Of a stretch of DNA of 64,000 nucleotides, positions 60,901 through 64,000 are shown in pieces. The stretch lies in contig JAFQXD010000012.1 of NCBI GenBank assembly GCA_017407115.1, positions 56,494 to 120,493 on the forward strand, read 5' to 3'. The stretch is from Methanobrevibacter sp. GTDB taxonomy: Archaea > Methanobacteriota > Methanobacteria > Methanobacteriales > Methanobacteriaceae. The notes beneath the pieces are model-generated. The model made no database searches. It was not told the DNA's origin and worked only from the letters and a program-made list of their open reading frames with translations. Made by a program: the position numbers and the translations under genes. Every line of letters begins with the position of its first letter. The stretch's first letter is position 1.

Positions 60901-63273
60901 CCAGAAAATAGCACCACCGGAACGTCTAGCGGTGTTGTTTATGAATGTAGCATTTTCAACAAGACCATCCTGTGCTCCTGAATGCCAGTCCACAGCACCA
61001 CCATTGGTACCTGCAATATTGTTTTCGAAGTAAACTTTTTTGAAAGTGGTGTTTTTATTACCGTGAGTACAATTGTCTATGAATACAGCACCACCACGGC
61101 CACCAACATCATAATTAGCATTTTTGATAGCTTCGTTATCAATAAACCTACAGTTTTCAACATAACCGTTGATACCTGCCCAGAAGACAGCACCACCGTC
61201 ACCGACATTACCATAACTGCCAGGATGCATACCTCTAGCAGTGTTGTTTGTGAAGTTGGAGTTGATTATGTAACCTTCATGACCTCTCCAGTATACTGCT
61301 CCACCGTTTGAGTTTGCAGTGTTGTTTTCAAAAGTGGAATTGATTACGTGACCGTCGTGAGCGCCTTCGTGCCAGTCAATAGCACCACCATTGGTACCGG
61401 CGAAATTGCTCTCGAAGTAACAGTTGCTGAATGTGGTATTGGTACAGTTGTCATTGGCACTGCCTTGCAGGTATACTGCACCACCACGACCACCTTGATT
61501 AACAGCAGCATTATATTTAGCCTCATTGCTGATGAATCTACAGTTGTCCACAGTACCATTGGAACCTGTCCACATTACAGCACCACCATAACCACCATAG
61601 GTCATGTTGCCGTAGGTGTCGTTAGCTTCCACAATACCTAAAGCCTTGTTGTTAGTAAAGTTTGATTCCTTGATGGTACCTCCAATGCCGGACCAGAATA
61701 TGGCACCACCGGAACGGTTAGCAATGTTATTTACAAATGTAACATTTTCAACATGACCGTCATGAGCTCCAGCATGCCAGTCAATAGCTCCACCGTTGGT
61801 ACCTGCAGTGTTGTTTTCAAAGTATGAATTTCTGAATGTGGTGTTTTTATTACCGTGAGTACAATTGTCTATAAATACTGCACCACCACGGCCACCAACA
61901 TCATAATTAGCATTTTTCACAGCACTGTTATTAATGAATCTGCAGTTGTCAACAGTACCGTTAATACCTGCCCAGAAGACAGCACCACCGTCACCGCCAC
62001 CAAGGATACCAGCAACAGTACTAGTGACCTCACCAGTAGCATTATTGTTAGTGAATGTGGAGTTGCTTATAAGACCATAGTGACCACTCCAATGTACAGC
62101 ACCACCACTACGTTTAGCAGTGTTATTGGTGAAAGTGGAATCCTTAATATAACCATAAGTAGCACCAGCAGCCCAATCAACAGCACCACCATTGGAACCT
62201 GCAGTGTTATTAATAAACTTACAGAGTTGATAACCTGTATTATTATTGAGAGGATCATATGTTGTATTGGTTGAGAATGCTGCACCACCATGTTGAGCAG
62301 CAGTGTTGTTAATGAAGGTACAGTTATATGCATAACTGTCCCAACCTCTCATTACCATTGCCCCACCATTTCCAGGATACATAGTAAACATTCCTTTAGC
62401 TTCATTATTTTTGAAGGTAGAATCACTAATACGGAAGTTACTACTTTGCATACCTACACCACCAGCTGAACCATTAGCAGTATTGGAAGCGAAGGTACAG
62501 TTTGTTATAGTACAATTTTGGATACGGTTGCCGCTACTGCCGACACCACCACCGTTCATTCCTGCCCAATTTTTAACAAATTCGGAATGTTTGATTGTGA
62601 TGTTGGAAGCGTTCAGGAATACAGATCCACCTACACCGGTTTGCATGTTGTTAGGATTCTTGATAGCTATGTTGTTTTCAAATTTGGAATTTGTAATTGT
62701 ACTTCCGAAACCGTTAATGAATACAGCACCACCATTAGCATTAGTAGCAGTGTTATCCCTGAAAATACAATTGTCAATGTGGACTACTCCTTTAGTAAAT
62801 ATAGACCCTCCGTGACCTGCTGGAGTAGTTCCATCTGGCATAACAGTTGCATTTGCATTAACAAATGTAATTCCTTTCAATGTTACAGTAGCGCCTGGCG
62901 CAATAAAGAATATTCTGGACATGTGATTAGCATCAATGATTACATTACCGTTACCATTGATTGTCCTAGTACCAGTTATTTTAATACCTGTTTTAAGTGC
63001 GCTATCTGTAGCATCATTATATGTATAGTTCATGGTCAGATTAACTTCTGACCCTCCGTTTACAATGCCCTGTAGGTCTGTAAATGAACCTTCATTCGCA
63101 TTTCCTACCAGGCCATTCGATTCGGAGTTAGGAAGTGCGTATGAAGAGACACTATCGACTGACAAGACATCACTGTCAGTGCTATTTGATCCACTGTCAG
63201 CAGCAGATACTGCCTGCAGTGAGAAAATAACACATATTAATAATATTATTGTCAATATCTCTTTTCTATTCAT
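39943..63273 (-). CDS. Giant adhesin-like surface protein (7,776 residues)
   Basis: One uninterrupted frame of 7,777 codons. Order of domains: signal peptide (residues about 1-33, ILTIILLICVIFSLQAVSAA), Pmp-type right-handed beta-helix (about 145-2950), a linker (about 2950-3090), tandem Ig-like domains (about 3100-7730), a short NGHGNGT linker, a sortase-like YPTGNP motif, and a C-terminal transmembrane helix with the basic tail RRFRK. The in-frame ATG at 63300 is excluded because the GGAGGGGGTG ribosome-binding site lies inside its extension; ATG 63273 starts MNRKEIL. N-x-S/T sequons are very dense, so heavy glycosylation is likely. It should form a long flexible fibre binding other cells or host polymers. 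It occurs alone, without partner genes; no frameshift is seen. Confidence 0.92.
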   Translation of the reverse strand: MNRKEILTIILLICVIFSLQAVSAADSGSNSTDSDVLSVDSVSSYALPNSESNGLVGNANEGSFTDLQGIVNGGSEVNLTMNYTYNDATDSALKTGIKITGTRTINGNGNVIIDANHMSRIFFIAPGATVTLKGITFVNANATVMPDGTTPAGHGGSIFTKGVVHIDNCIFRDNTATNANGGAVFINGFGSTITNSKFENNIAIKNPNNMQTGVGGSVFLNASNITIKHSEFVKNWAGMNGGGVGSSGNRIQNCTITNCTFASNTANGSAGGVGMQSSNFRISDSTFKNNEAKGMFTMYPGNGGAMVMRGWDSYAYNCTFINNTAAQHGGAAFSTNTTYDPLNNNTGYQLCKFINNTAGSNGGAVDWAAGATYGYIKDSTFTNNTAKRSGGAVHWSGHYGLISNSTFTNNNATGEVTSTVAGILGGGDGGAVFWAGINGTVDNCRFINNSAVKNANYDVGGRGGAVFIDNCTHGNKNTTFRNSYFENNTAGTNGGAIDWHAGAHDGHVENVTFVNNIANRSGGAIFWSGIGGTIKESNFTNNKALGIVEANDTYGNMTYGGYGGAVMWTGSNGTVDNCRFISNEAKYNAAVNQGGRGGAVYLQGSANDNCTNTTFSNCYFESNFAGTNGGAIDWHEGAHDGHVINSTFENNTANSNGGAVYWRGHEGYIINSNFTNNTARGMHPGSYGNVGDGGAVFWAGINGYVENCRFIDNEAIKNANYDVGGRGGAVFIDNCTHGNKNTTFKKVYFENNIAGTNGGAVDWHSGAQDGLVENATFINNTARRSGGAIFWNGHNGTIRDANFTNNRALGVANATSVLGDVTYGGDGGAVMWSGALGTVDNVRFINNTAAKRGGAVFLQSAEHEPCDNTTFRNSHFENNTAGTNGGAIDWNKGAHKGIVENVTFVNNTARRSGGAIFWNGENGTVKNSKFKNNRATGEVLQYNMALTMDDVIVVNADALPANLQQGKLYVLNYTSGSLRVFKSYVVDENNTPIKLDETTTISGTISPKDWAIDQFFGGDGGTLLWGGNVGIIDNCTFEDSNSARRGGAAYMTGSSNVTFSNCNFTKSTSGTNGGGVDWLAGARYGKIINCTFNETRAARSAGAIYYDGWYGEMINITIINAKAWGGSLDNSSDGKVKYAGWDSSHWDTNTTGGDAGALMITGSHEYLYNITFINCTATGRGGAVFLQDNHNVTFDLCTFENNRALGIANNTFLDPRNASSQLNVWRTGHGGAIGFDIGASDGTIKNSKFINNTAARDGGAISFSYGSSNATIYNSSFINNTAKRNGGAFEWNGDNGNISYCNFTNNAALGEALDTDHVNLTSLSQVVALDRLPQATTDTTNRLFVLITKEKGKNVKYELYVTVPTGLNKFIWIKHAESNDTDASPTDWAIDQYYGGDGGSIVWGGNVGVIDNCRFIDSNSARRGGGAYMLGSDNVTVSNSYFENTTSGTNGGGLDWLAGANYGKVINCTFNNTRAARSAGAIYYDGDYGEMTNITVINATAFGGALDNSSDGKVKYYGWDSSHWDTNTTGGDGGAMMFTGDYVNVYNVTFYNCTAAGRGGAVFLQANHDVTFEACTFEENSALGIANNTWKNYLEERNDANKDTKVDLTLTGHGGAIAFDVGASEGTILNCTFNANHAARDGGAAYYAAGASKGYIINSTFTNHTINYDGGAIYLNGTYCEIHNSTFINNSAKDDGGAIFWQGEHGIIYNITCDYNHGTGTGINDTSSTKGGVICLTGSDMVLSKSTFTNSFGGLLGGTLFVTGNDVNITDSLFINSTIGMEDGGAIYVLGNNTLIRNCTFENCTAPNNGGVIYILGNNAIVDNSTITNSLAVGIPPTYHSIEVYCGETINKTLKQVDAMIEYLNNTLKGGNITSADMDELNNTLHKLKTDIGNILTGEGLVNSANMTKALITLNQVNTTLKNINATLSLEESKTLNVLFDNVKNIKKELGKSTNATKALDVYGTITHKIDDMISSLDTLKAQGISDADITALNNTLQSMKNAAGSIFNNNVLNLTNVDLVSILLTDLNKTVNDINATLPSTQSTLLNDLSDDISDIESELDYLYDNADNLEIKAVGGLGGAIYVSGNGSIVNGSKISYTTAYKGGGIYVAGNNVLVNNTEFTNINATEDGGAIYVSGQYGKLYNSKFINNTVGDDGGAIYWDGHYGIVYNITCINNNGTGTGIPRGTSSTKGGTMIITGDHEVVSKSTFENSYAGLLGGTIFITGNDVNVTDSSFKHSTVGLEDGGTLYILGNETNILNCTIEDSAARYGGAIFIEGHNATISVKFKDTNATLSGGSIYIEGMNATILNSTFDKTYAFGSGTNGGGAIFIYGNFSTVEGSKFNNNHADNDDARGGAIYINGLNATINGSDFKNSKSKLYGGAIYIDGKYTSVIGSNFTDCTVVTNVNGLDTKGGAIYVSGDNAKIDTSNFKRSTETASSRSDGGFVYIDGKNATLSSSTFIQGITEKGHGGAIYINKENAVVYNCTVNNSKSKSGMSGAIHLAGFNAIVNGSSFNNNIASKEGGAIYVAGGGAKVLYSNFTSNKGLTGGAIRWMGGHDDDQIIGCIFKYNNATNMGGAVSWDRIDQNANGNAYIKDCEFISNKVVTSATSKHGGALHFLICKEVTIDNCIFIGNQLQTGSGDGGAIYAGADNMGALNFTVINSKFINNTAKSGGGAIASQFRKNNTIINSTFIGNEASFGGDIVMKNGNTKMAIIDGCNFTNSKGLRSNNYGDGGGSLFINVLNATVANSRFVNCSSVIRGGAISWGGKEGKVYGSTFINCSSPHGGAVYAGVTKGSVGTGENFNLTNSKFINCNSSNEGGAIYLNSAVSTKEVSDLIIIGCYAPNGGGIAVSGKNVPIKDILIANSSATNGGGIYWDYEGGTIKNVTIINNTATLGGGFYTEKFTGAIEKSNFTLNKAHAGSAIYTTKQLTLRDTSLLKNRADTASFNATLDLSGSSIEIDFAGWDNYLNAMFVTDSSKTITCNNVTYLNESGVVNTGSRSFTNHPAEPTLESGQNFTVIVGDSLGRKLNTVDTFTTDKDGHISITAADLGLPSGSSIKFADVYLTNQHYYTYVENTTRIYPNITGSTTNATFHLNGTVSANLTDGALGNVSVYIDGQWMGNITLEQAKGTINVSTLVHGKYLEVGNYTVVLKYAGDGKYRPIETTAILNVTKAESRILFNVTPHYYDFIINVTVEHYDTGIVTNPNDVTGNVTLNVRGQIINVELVNGSGIGIAYNMPPGAVNISATYSGDSNYKPSSNRTSANITERSRTLVVIEVSAEDIYVNETIQINVTVVSNQTVNGNITVILDNVEYNLTLVNSTASRIFGNLTAGHKIVTAIFAGDDTLAPSIGYTHFNVNKYDAYILIDAKNITYGDEEVITLTVPSDVKQGTINVTINGTTFKYKHILEVINGTVEIDLSNLNVDTYNITAMFESPKYKFTVNSSLFKVSPLKPPIVIQPTNVTYGNNTVIFVEVVGAVGGNITLKINDTLKVFENVTLINDTATFTVQLPAGNYTIDVYYSGDELDLANSAKSKFTVFKANPTIDITTTDIRYGFDEEIHVNLNAAGNVTVKVDGNVVLDNVKLDANNHTNFTVTNPKTGTHKVEVIYYGNDNFNPGSKTGEFTVSTMDTKLAIEVDDTILVWDTADIKVIVTDTVGYGYLIPTAPGNVTLYINGVYYTEKVVNSIANFHIDDLPVGDKVVWAFYDGDGDLNPSRAMAKFKVIQRTPVVNVVADNISTAETGKITVNVPANATGYVIVTGNFTNYPIRIDNFNQGIGEIAIANLTAGTYSVHVKYYGEANDNYTIAENDCTFKVSAVNVTHLQVSVDNIVYGDKANITVTIQPGATGTITLKLNDTAGSQITLPIINNKVEWIVENLAAGNYTVNVTYNGDAIYNVNNTSRAFNVTKATPVMTIDTPVSVDAATNATIVVRINETATGNITITVNGTKYNATIEKGVATFIIDKLLSGSYNITAEYIGDRNYTSAGPLTCADNLTVTKVDCYQINVTANDTKVDLNTTIVVKVPVDAVGNVSIYIDGAFAHNATVNQGVAEWNVTMPYGNHTVNVTFTDGKYCFRYATTDYWVFKHDAPLDIDVASIYVGDTAYINVTAPTDNVTIEINGKSYNKVKYENGIAYFEVSGLEYGNKTVVAIYGGSDKYLRNTTTENFTVNKRNTGINITVENITYGGKVNITVNVTDDAKGFITIRINETMNVTLPIENGKVTWIVEGLGVENYTVYAIYSGDEKYNINSTNKTFKVTKAISAITIEESTTDAATNATIVVRISETATGNITITVNGIKYNATIENGMATFTINKLPAGKYDITVEYIGDDNNTPVTSTTLVDGLTVTKVDCYQINVTANDTKVDLNTTIVVKVPVDAVGNVSIYIDGKFKYNATISQGVAEWNVTMPYGNHTVNVTFTDGKYGFRYATTDYWVFKHDAPLDIDVDSIYVGDTAYINVTAPTGDVTIEINGKSYDKVKYENGIAYFEVSDLAYGDKTVVAIYAGDSKYVANSTTENFTVSKRDSVLDVTAVGNSVGNNATITVNVTDGATGYVTINVNGTNYTINLTGSRGSVQIAGLGAGTYYVHATYIGDDKYKSSINNTETFTMTKSDVIMNITVESIDYGQKANITVNITSDATGFITIRINNTQNITLPIDNGRVSWIVDGLAADNYTVYANYSGDGKYNLNNTNKVNKSFEVRQIQPDVDIIKVIAEAGKNATIIVKVDPRTTENITVNVGRDYSIKPNAEGIAVVVTDVLESGSYTVTVSYPGDKNFTSGGAQVDVVTNKTSDYLINITAGDIKVEEDTNIVVNVPVDAEGIVIVNINGTNYTARISQGKAVFNNDTTGLSAGRYNITAYFGNAKYENKTATGVFYINKHAAPITIAVDSILVAGTAYINVTAPSDNVTIEINGKSYNKVKYENGVAYFEVNDLAYANKTVVAIYGGNYKYVANSTTENFTVNKRNSFVEVNVSDIDVGDVEIINVTVPDNAIGYVIVNVNGTNYTVNLTCGVGSLPIDKLTNGTYHVIATYIGDEQYLSSANDTQRFTVSKVSSQINITVSHEGIIPNGTDVNITIKAPVDATGKVNITVFDGLKNESYIIYVNDGVGMLHLETPAIAIYNVTAKYLGDGKYLGSENGTDFEVYPTGKSLAVDTEPVTVAQNETIAIWVSGNHTGDNVTIVVKDSQGNVVVRENATFTTFYNSQLNRTIARITLDQLPADDYEVEAIYVERNGTKVIEHTGSGSFTVSKMSSTLTIKEIRNVTVGDNVTIELELKPDAATGNISVFVNGVEHKTNTSNLTLTIPNLSVGEYIVHAVYFGDHNYYESNASSIFNVSKRITPMDISVTNSKVGEIEQINVTLPNNATGRVLLNIGDDHYYANITNGTAIFNITRLAAGRYNVTAVYEGDDKYFTNKTNSSLVISKFQPEFCVNGTNITVGAGEFISFETQDNITGVVKVEINDKNYTAFVSQGKGNLTVYGLEAGEYNVTVYFGGNDKFLPAVSAMNNFTVRQAIAEIIIVPQNITYGESETIIIYINAEGTVNVTVDKYSVTDKPIIDGKVTIDVPGFMTAGNYTVYVDYSGNANYTNSSAEMNFTVAKADPVMTVEVQNITYGEVEYIIVNVKASGNVTIKVNGTERTIVLKEGEGGKDILRGIAAAINDFKGKATLEVHNLNAGAYPVEVTYNGNENYNKATIKTIFFVAKDNVTVDVQVEDIRVDGKEVINVTLSNVNATGEIIINVDGKNYTRTIHDGKANLTLDKLTNATHSVVVIYEGDDNFNGNWTSDTFNVSKVKPAMSVDVSNRTVGQTERIIVSLPDNATGYVVIDVDGTKYHVDIVKGQEIALEIDNLENKTYNVDVTYSGDGYYEGATSSDSFNVSKVKSDIIVKVENITLGDVAIVNITVTPGATGNVTVVIGDEFNKTIGITDGVISIDVSGLTVGDKTVNVTYNGDEKYLPNTNSTTFSVAKLNSTSNIEIVDNGNGTVTVIVPQNATGNVTIYVDGKNFTGNVSDGIAVITLENVTPGKHNITAVYSGDGNYTNATLNGTVTIPKLESPISVDVSSIKVGDVAYINVTAPSGDVTIEINGESYAPVSYDNGIARFVVENLTYGNKTVAVIYSGNSNYTENFTTANFTVDKRSSFVNVNVSDISVGDVAYVNVTVPYNATGIVVVNVNGTNYTVNVTNGVGSLPISKLGNGTYHVVATYLGDGQYFSNVNGTQTFTVSKVPSQINVTVSDNGIIANGSDVNITVRAPVDATGKVNITISDGLKNTSYIIYVNDGVGILHLETPQIGLYNVSAKYLGDDKYIGSENETEFEVYMTGKGLAVDTEPVTVADQENILVFVSGNHVGDNVTITVKDSNGNIVFRDNATFSSYYGDPFNATSARLKLDLLPAGKYTVEANYLEQNGTKVIEHKGSSVFEVSKLPSSLTIKEIRNISVGENVTIELEFGPDAATGNISVFVNGVEHIVNKSNLTITIPNLGAGEYYVHAFYYGDNNYYESNDTAVFKVSKAIPQITVNATSIDVGDNVLIEITAPGDIAGPVLVDVDGIGYYVNITGGKGQLYVPNLASGDYNVTVRYLGDDKYAQANNTTSFKVSKVASSVNVTVENITVGDKAIINVETPKDLSGNVTVSIDGTDYTVFVSGGKGTLVVPDLGVGPYTVNVTFDGSKKYEPSNNTATFNVNKINLDENDIKVIDQGNGTVVVVVGDNATGNVTVKVGDKEFNATVVNGTAVVQLDGNVTPGTHEVEVIYSGDGTHEAVNTTANITAPKYDAPIDVVIGEAKEGEPVVITVNVPANATGNVTVSVGGKDYPGTVKDGKVIITVDNLTAGDHTVAVVYSGDDNYTGNYSVGNLTVAKAKVVPDMKVVDYGNGTVVVVVGDNATGNVTIKVGDKEFNATVVNGTAVVQLDGNVTPGTHKVDVIYSGDDTHEAANTTTEITAPKYPGEIKVDVSEVTEGEPVVVTVEVPENATGNVTVYVDGKAYPGEIKDGVAVVTIDNLTAGDKTFVVEYSGDGNYTANYTVGNFTVKEAKVVPDMKVVDYGNGTVVVVVGDNATGNVTVKVGNDTYTAEVINGTATVTMDNLTPGKNSVEVIYSGDNTHAASNVNTTVTGPKYVSPIEIITVPGGVGEDTIITVEAPENATGNVTIEVDGVKYTTELVNGTATFTINNLTDGTKTIAVEYSGDDNYMGAHTTANVTISKVKSYVSATVTDINVGENVTIIVTVPGDATGQVLIDIDGVGYYVNVTNGTGSTQIPRMPNGIYPVNLTYTGDDKYLPSSNNTVFNVNKVPSYVIPTARNITVGENEVIIFEVPADATGNLTVVINGKSFTFDSDGVLGVPVGDEAKFSVAVDSGKGILVISGLSRGEYDVSVTYNGNYKYLPSSNSTKFRVTASDCKMDVTDLGNGTVKVVVSDNATGNITIKVGNNTYEAEIVDGVATIDLANETPGKHDIEVIYSGDNSHKGQTVDSSVVIPKKTTPISVSVQDIYVGDTEYVVVTVPENATGTVTIEINAVSYNATIKDGKAVFNVTGLTFGNKTVAVTYGGDDNYVGNFTTGQFEVEKRSSFVNPSSKNIKVGKDEVITVNVPSDATGHVIVTVDGVDYSGEIINGRAKVIIPNLPAGNYKATVTYEGDDKYLPSSNSVSFKVIKNPAPISATGDYIEVGDDATVIVNLPSDATGEVTITVGGKKYTSEVIDGKAIFSIPGLNAGTYTVSVYYSGDGNYEANETTATIVVEDNGHGNGTVEGGVPLANYPTGNPILLLLLIILAVGTTQIRRFRK
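42126..43160 (-). repeat. Exact 516-base repeats within the Ig region
   Basis: The same DNA word beginning CACCAACAACCAC recurs at 42126, 42642 and 43158, exact spacings of 516 (172 codons, two Ig domains). Within them about 84 bases are identical between 42529-42612 and 43045-43128, including synonymous positions. The protein unit begins DMKVVDYGNGTVVVVVG. Confidence 0.7.
43745..48378 (-). repeat. Duplicated 1.1-kb multi-domain block (two copies 3.5 kb apart)
   Basis: The segments 43745-44862 and 47265-48378 encode the same run of about four domains in the same order, including an atypical domain with AVDTEPVTVA, VSGNHxGDNVTI and NGTKVIEH, at roughly 70-75% protein identity by eye. The copies are about 3.5 kb apart. 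Confidence 0.7.
49690..51515 (-). repeat. Tandem 1,050-base duplication in the Ig region
   Basis: Bases 50104-50232 and 51154-51282 are identical over 129 bases, an offset of exactly 1,050 (350 codons). The larger unit spans several Ig domains, including VDCYQINVTANDTKVDLNTT and the atypical WNVTMPYGNHTVNVTF. Confidence 0.75.
57055..57760 (-). other. Alpha-helical insert in the beta-helix of the giant adhesin
   Basis: Residues about 1838-2073 switch from beta-helix rungs to an amphipathic helical pattern: INKTLKQVDAMIEYLNNTLK, ADMDELNNTLHKLKTDIGNI, ITHKIDDMISSLDTLKAQG, LLNDLSDDISDIESELDYLY. Leu and Ile recur with heptad-like spacing and NxT sequons persist. Rungs (GGAIYVSG) resume directly after it. 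It could be a coiled-coil arm or a structural hinge projecting from the helix. Confidence 0.75.
59100..59340 (-). other. Second non-rung insert in the beta-helix, phage-tail-module-like
   Basis: Residues about 1311-1391 carry an insert with ALDRLPQATTDTTNRLFVLI, KYELYVTV and KFIWIKH. The pattern (LP, then x-x-x-LF/IYLV, then YxLYV/YxEYIY, then W-x-x-I) resembles a small beta module often found in phage tail fibres and baseplate proteins of Firmicutes phages. The insert is bounded by TDWAIDQYYGGDGG, matching the first insert. Family match is by eye only. Confidence 0.45.
60215..60450 (-). other. First non-rung insert in the beta-helix, phage-tail-module-like
   Basis: Residues about 941-1019 carry an insert with VVNADALPANLQQGKLYVLN, SGSLRVFKSYVVDENN and end KDWAIDQFFGGDGG. 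Same layout as the insert at 59100-59340 but with little sequence identity except at the junction, so the two have diverged while the flanking rungs are close copies about 1.1 kb apart. Confidence 0.45.
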
Positions 63274-63341
63274 AATACACCCCCTCCAATTATAACACAT
63301 GTTAATTTTTTTAACATGAAATGGAGAGTCTATCGTGATAT

Positions 63342-63350
63342 CTATATAAC
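63342..63350 (-). promoter_or_regulatory. Promoter of the giant adhesin gene
   Basis: On the minus strand GAGAAAG TTATATAG is a BRE plus TATA box, predicting a start near 63320 and a 47-base leader. The leader holds the inverted repeat GTTAATTTTTTTAAC (63301-63315). Confidence 0.55.
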
Positions 63351-64000
63351 TTTCTCTTAATATATAACTGTAACTATTTAACGAACTGTTTGAAAATTGA
63401 TAAAATGTTTAAAATAAAATAAAATAACTAAACAAATCATTCTGAAAAATACATTACTAATGAAAATCATTTCAAGTTCAAAAAGTGAAAATTAAATAAT
63501 AGACAAAAATTTAAAAAAAATGTATAAAAATAATTACATTACACAAAAAAATTAATACAAAATTACATAAAATGATAAAATATAACAAATATCACAAAAT
63601 TGAATAAAAATTTAAACAAAAACATGTAATGTTAAAGAAATGTTGAAGTAACTAATTAAAAAAAATAAAAAGAATATCAAATCATACACCGTTAAATTTT
63701 AAAAATAGCACTAAAAATACCTCATTTTTACATAAAAAATTAAAAATTAATAACATCAGTAATAAAAAAATCGCACCAAACAAAAAGTAATAATCATAAT
63801 ATCCAACTATACACATGAACAATGAAGTGACAATATACACACATCCAAATAAACAAGACTTTTAGGGGTCTGGATTTTTGACCCAATCAAACTCAGTTAT
63901 TTGAGCTTATTTTTTTAATATTTCATGTTAATTTTAATTGCCTTTTGATAGTACAAAAGGATTTTTATTATTTTTAAAAAATAGAGTCAATATCATCGTA
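63351..64000. other. AT-rich intergenic region with no recognised gene
   Basis: No reading frame with coding character. A GC-richer patch at 63862-63884 holds a small hairpin GGGTC/GACCC, followed at 63892-63905 by a weak CTCA/TGAG stem and a run of seven T at 63911-63917, which may be a transcript end of a neighbouring gene outside the window. The rest is about 80% A and T by eye. Confidence 0.4.

Larger units (their letters stand above)
54430..62835 (-). repeat. Pmp-type beta-helix region of the giant adhesin
   Basis: About 2,800 residues of 20-30-residue rungs with the signature GGAIxWxGxxGxIxNxxFxNNxA. Many rungs contain GGA(I/V) and FxNN of chlamydial polymorphic membrane proteins. Longer periods are superimposed: DNA near 61036-61130 and 61828-61922 is almost identical at an offset of exactly 792 bases (264 codons). 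Confidence 0.88.

Noticed and set aside
63273..63300. Start of the giant adhesin at ATG 63300
   Set aside because: The GGAGGGGGTG ribosome-binding site lies within the extension, and the signal peptide begins normally at ATG 63273.

Overview
The window comes from an AT-rich, pseudomurein-walled methanogen of the order Methanobacteriales, most likely a Methanobrevibacter. The evidence is archaeal informational genes (Spt5, SecE, TFE, pelota, CDC48/VAT, ATP-dependent DNA ligase, archaeosine synthase), a methanogenesis marker protein, HypC, an F420-ligase-like protein, MraY-like and MurG-like enzymes fitting pseudomurein synthesis, and two adhesin-like proteins of the Pmp/Ig type common in gut Methanobrevibacter. 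The species cannot be fixed from the sequence alone.

Layout. 1-3.6 kb (minus): the ftsZ-secE-spt5-rpl11 block, with an unexpected, highly structured RNA element carrying its own TATA box between secE and spt5, and a pyruvate-kinase-C-terminal-like gene. 3.6-7.7 kb (plus): F420-ligase-like protein, TFE, HD hydrolase, short archaeosine synthase, Fe-S assembly factor, tRNA-Ile(GAU) and an ACT-domain regulator. 7.7-12.5 kb: hypC, an unusual flavin disulfide reductase, MurG-like and MraY-like genes, pelota. 12.5-18.9 kb: tyrA, VAT, methanogenesis marker 8, a two-gene toxin-antitoxin-like module and a DEDDh exonuclease that seems to start at a non-canonical codon. 19-24.5 kb (plus): thiC, lig, an OB-fold protein and glmM, with a convergent YhhQ-type transporter. 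24.7-29.5 kb (minus): one operon of ASCH-TPR protein, radical-SAM activase, hisC, gamma-carbonic anhydrase and glmU. 29.6-36.3 kb: rubredoxin (55 codons), methyltransferase, TfoX-N protein, an AAA ATPase behind a duplicated double-palindrome operator, a candidate 44-codon gene, a second glmM, apgM and a DUF92 membrane protein.

36.5-63.3 kb is a surface-protein region: an 874-residue adhesin, a MarR regulator and a single 7,776-codon adhesin gene (minus) filling 23.3 kb. That giant protein has a signal peptide, about 2,800 residues of Pmp-type beta-helix, about 4,600 residues of tandem Ig-like domains, and a C-terminal membrane anchor. Its beta-helix is interrupted by a roughly 235-residue alpha-helical segment and by two inserts resembling a module often seen in phage tail fibres. 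Several internal tracts are identical at DNA level at exact in-frame periods (516 and 1,050 nt), pointing to recent duplication or gene conversion.

Working together: two glmM genes and glmU supply UDP-GlcNAc, which MraY-like and MurG-like enzymes could use for the wall to which the adhesins attach; the YhhQ-type transporter may import the 7-deazaguanine precursor that tRNA transglycosylase and ArcS turn into archaeosine. The last 650 bases hold no recognisable gene.
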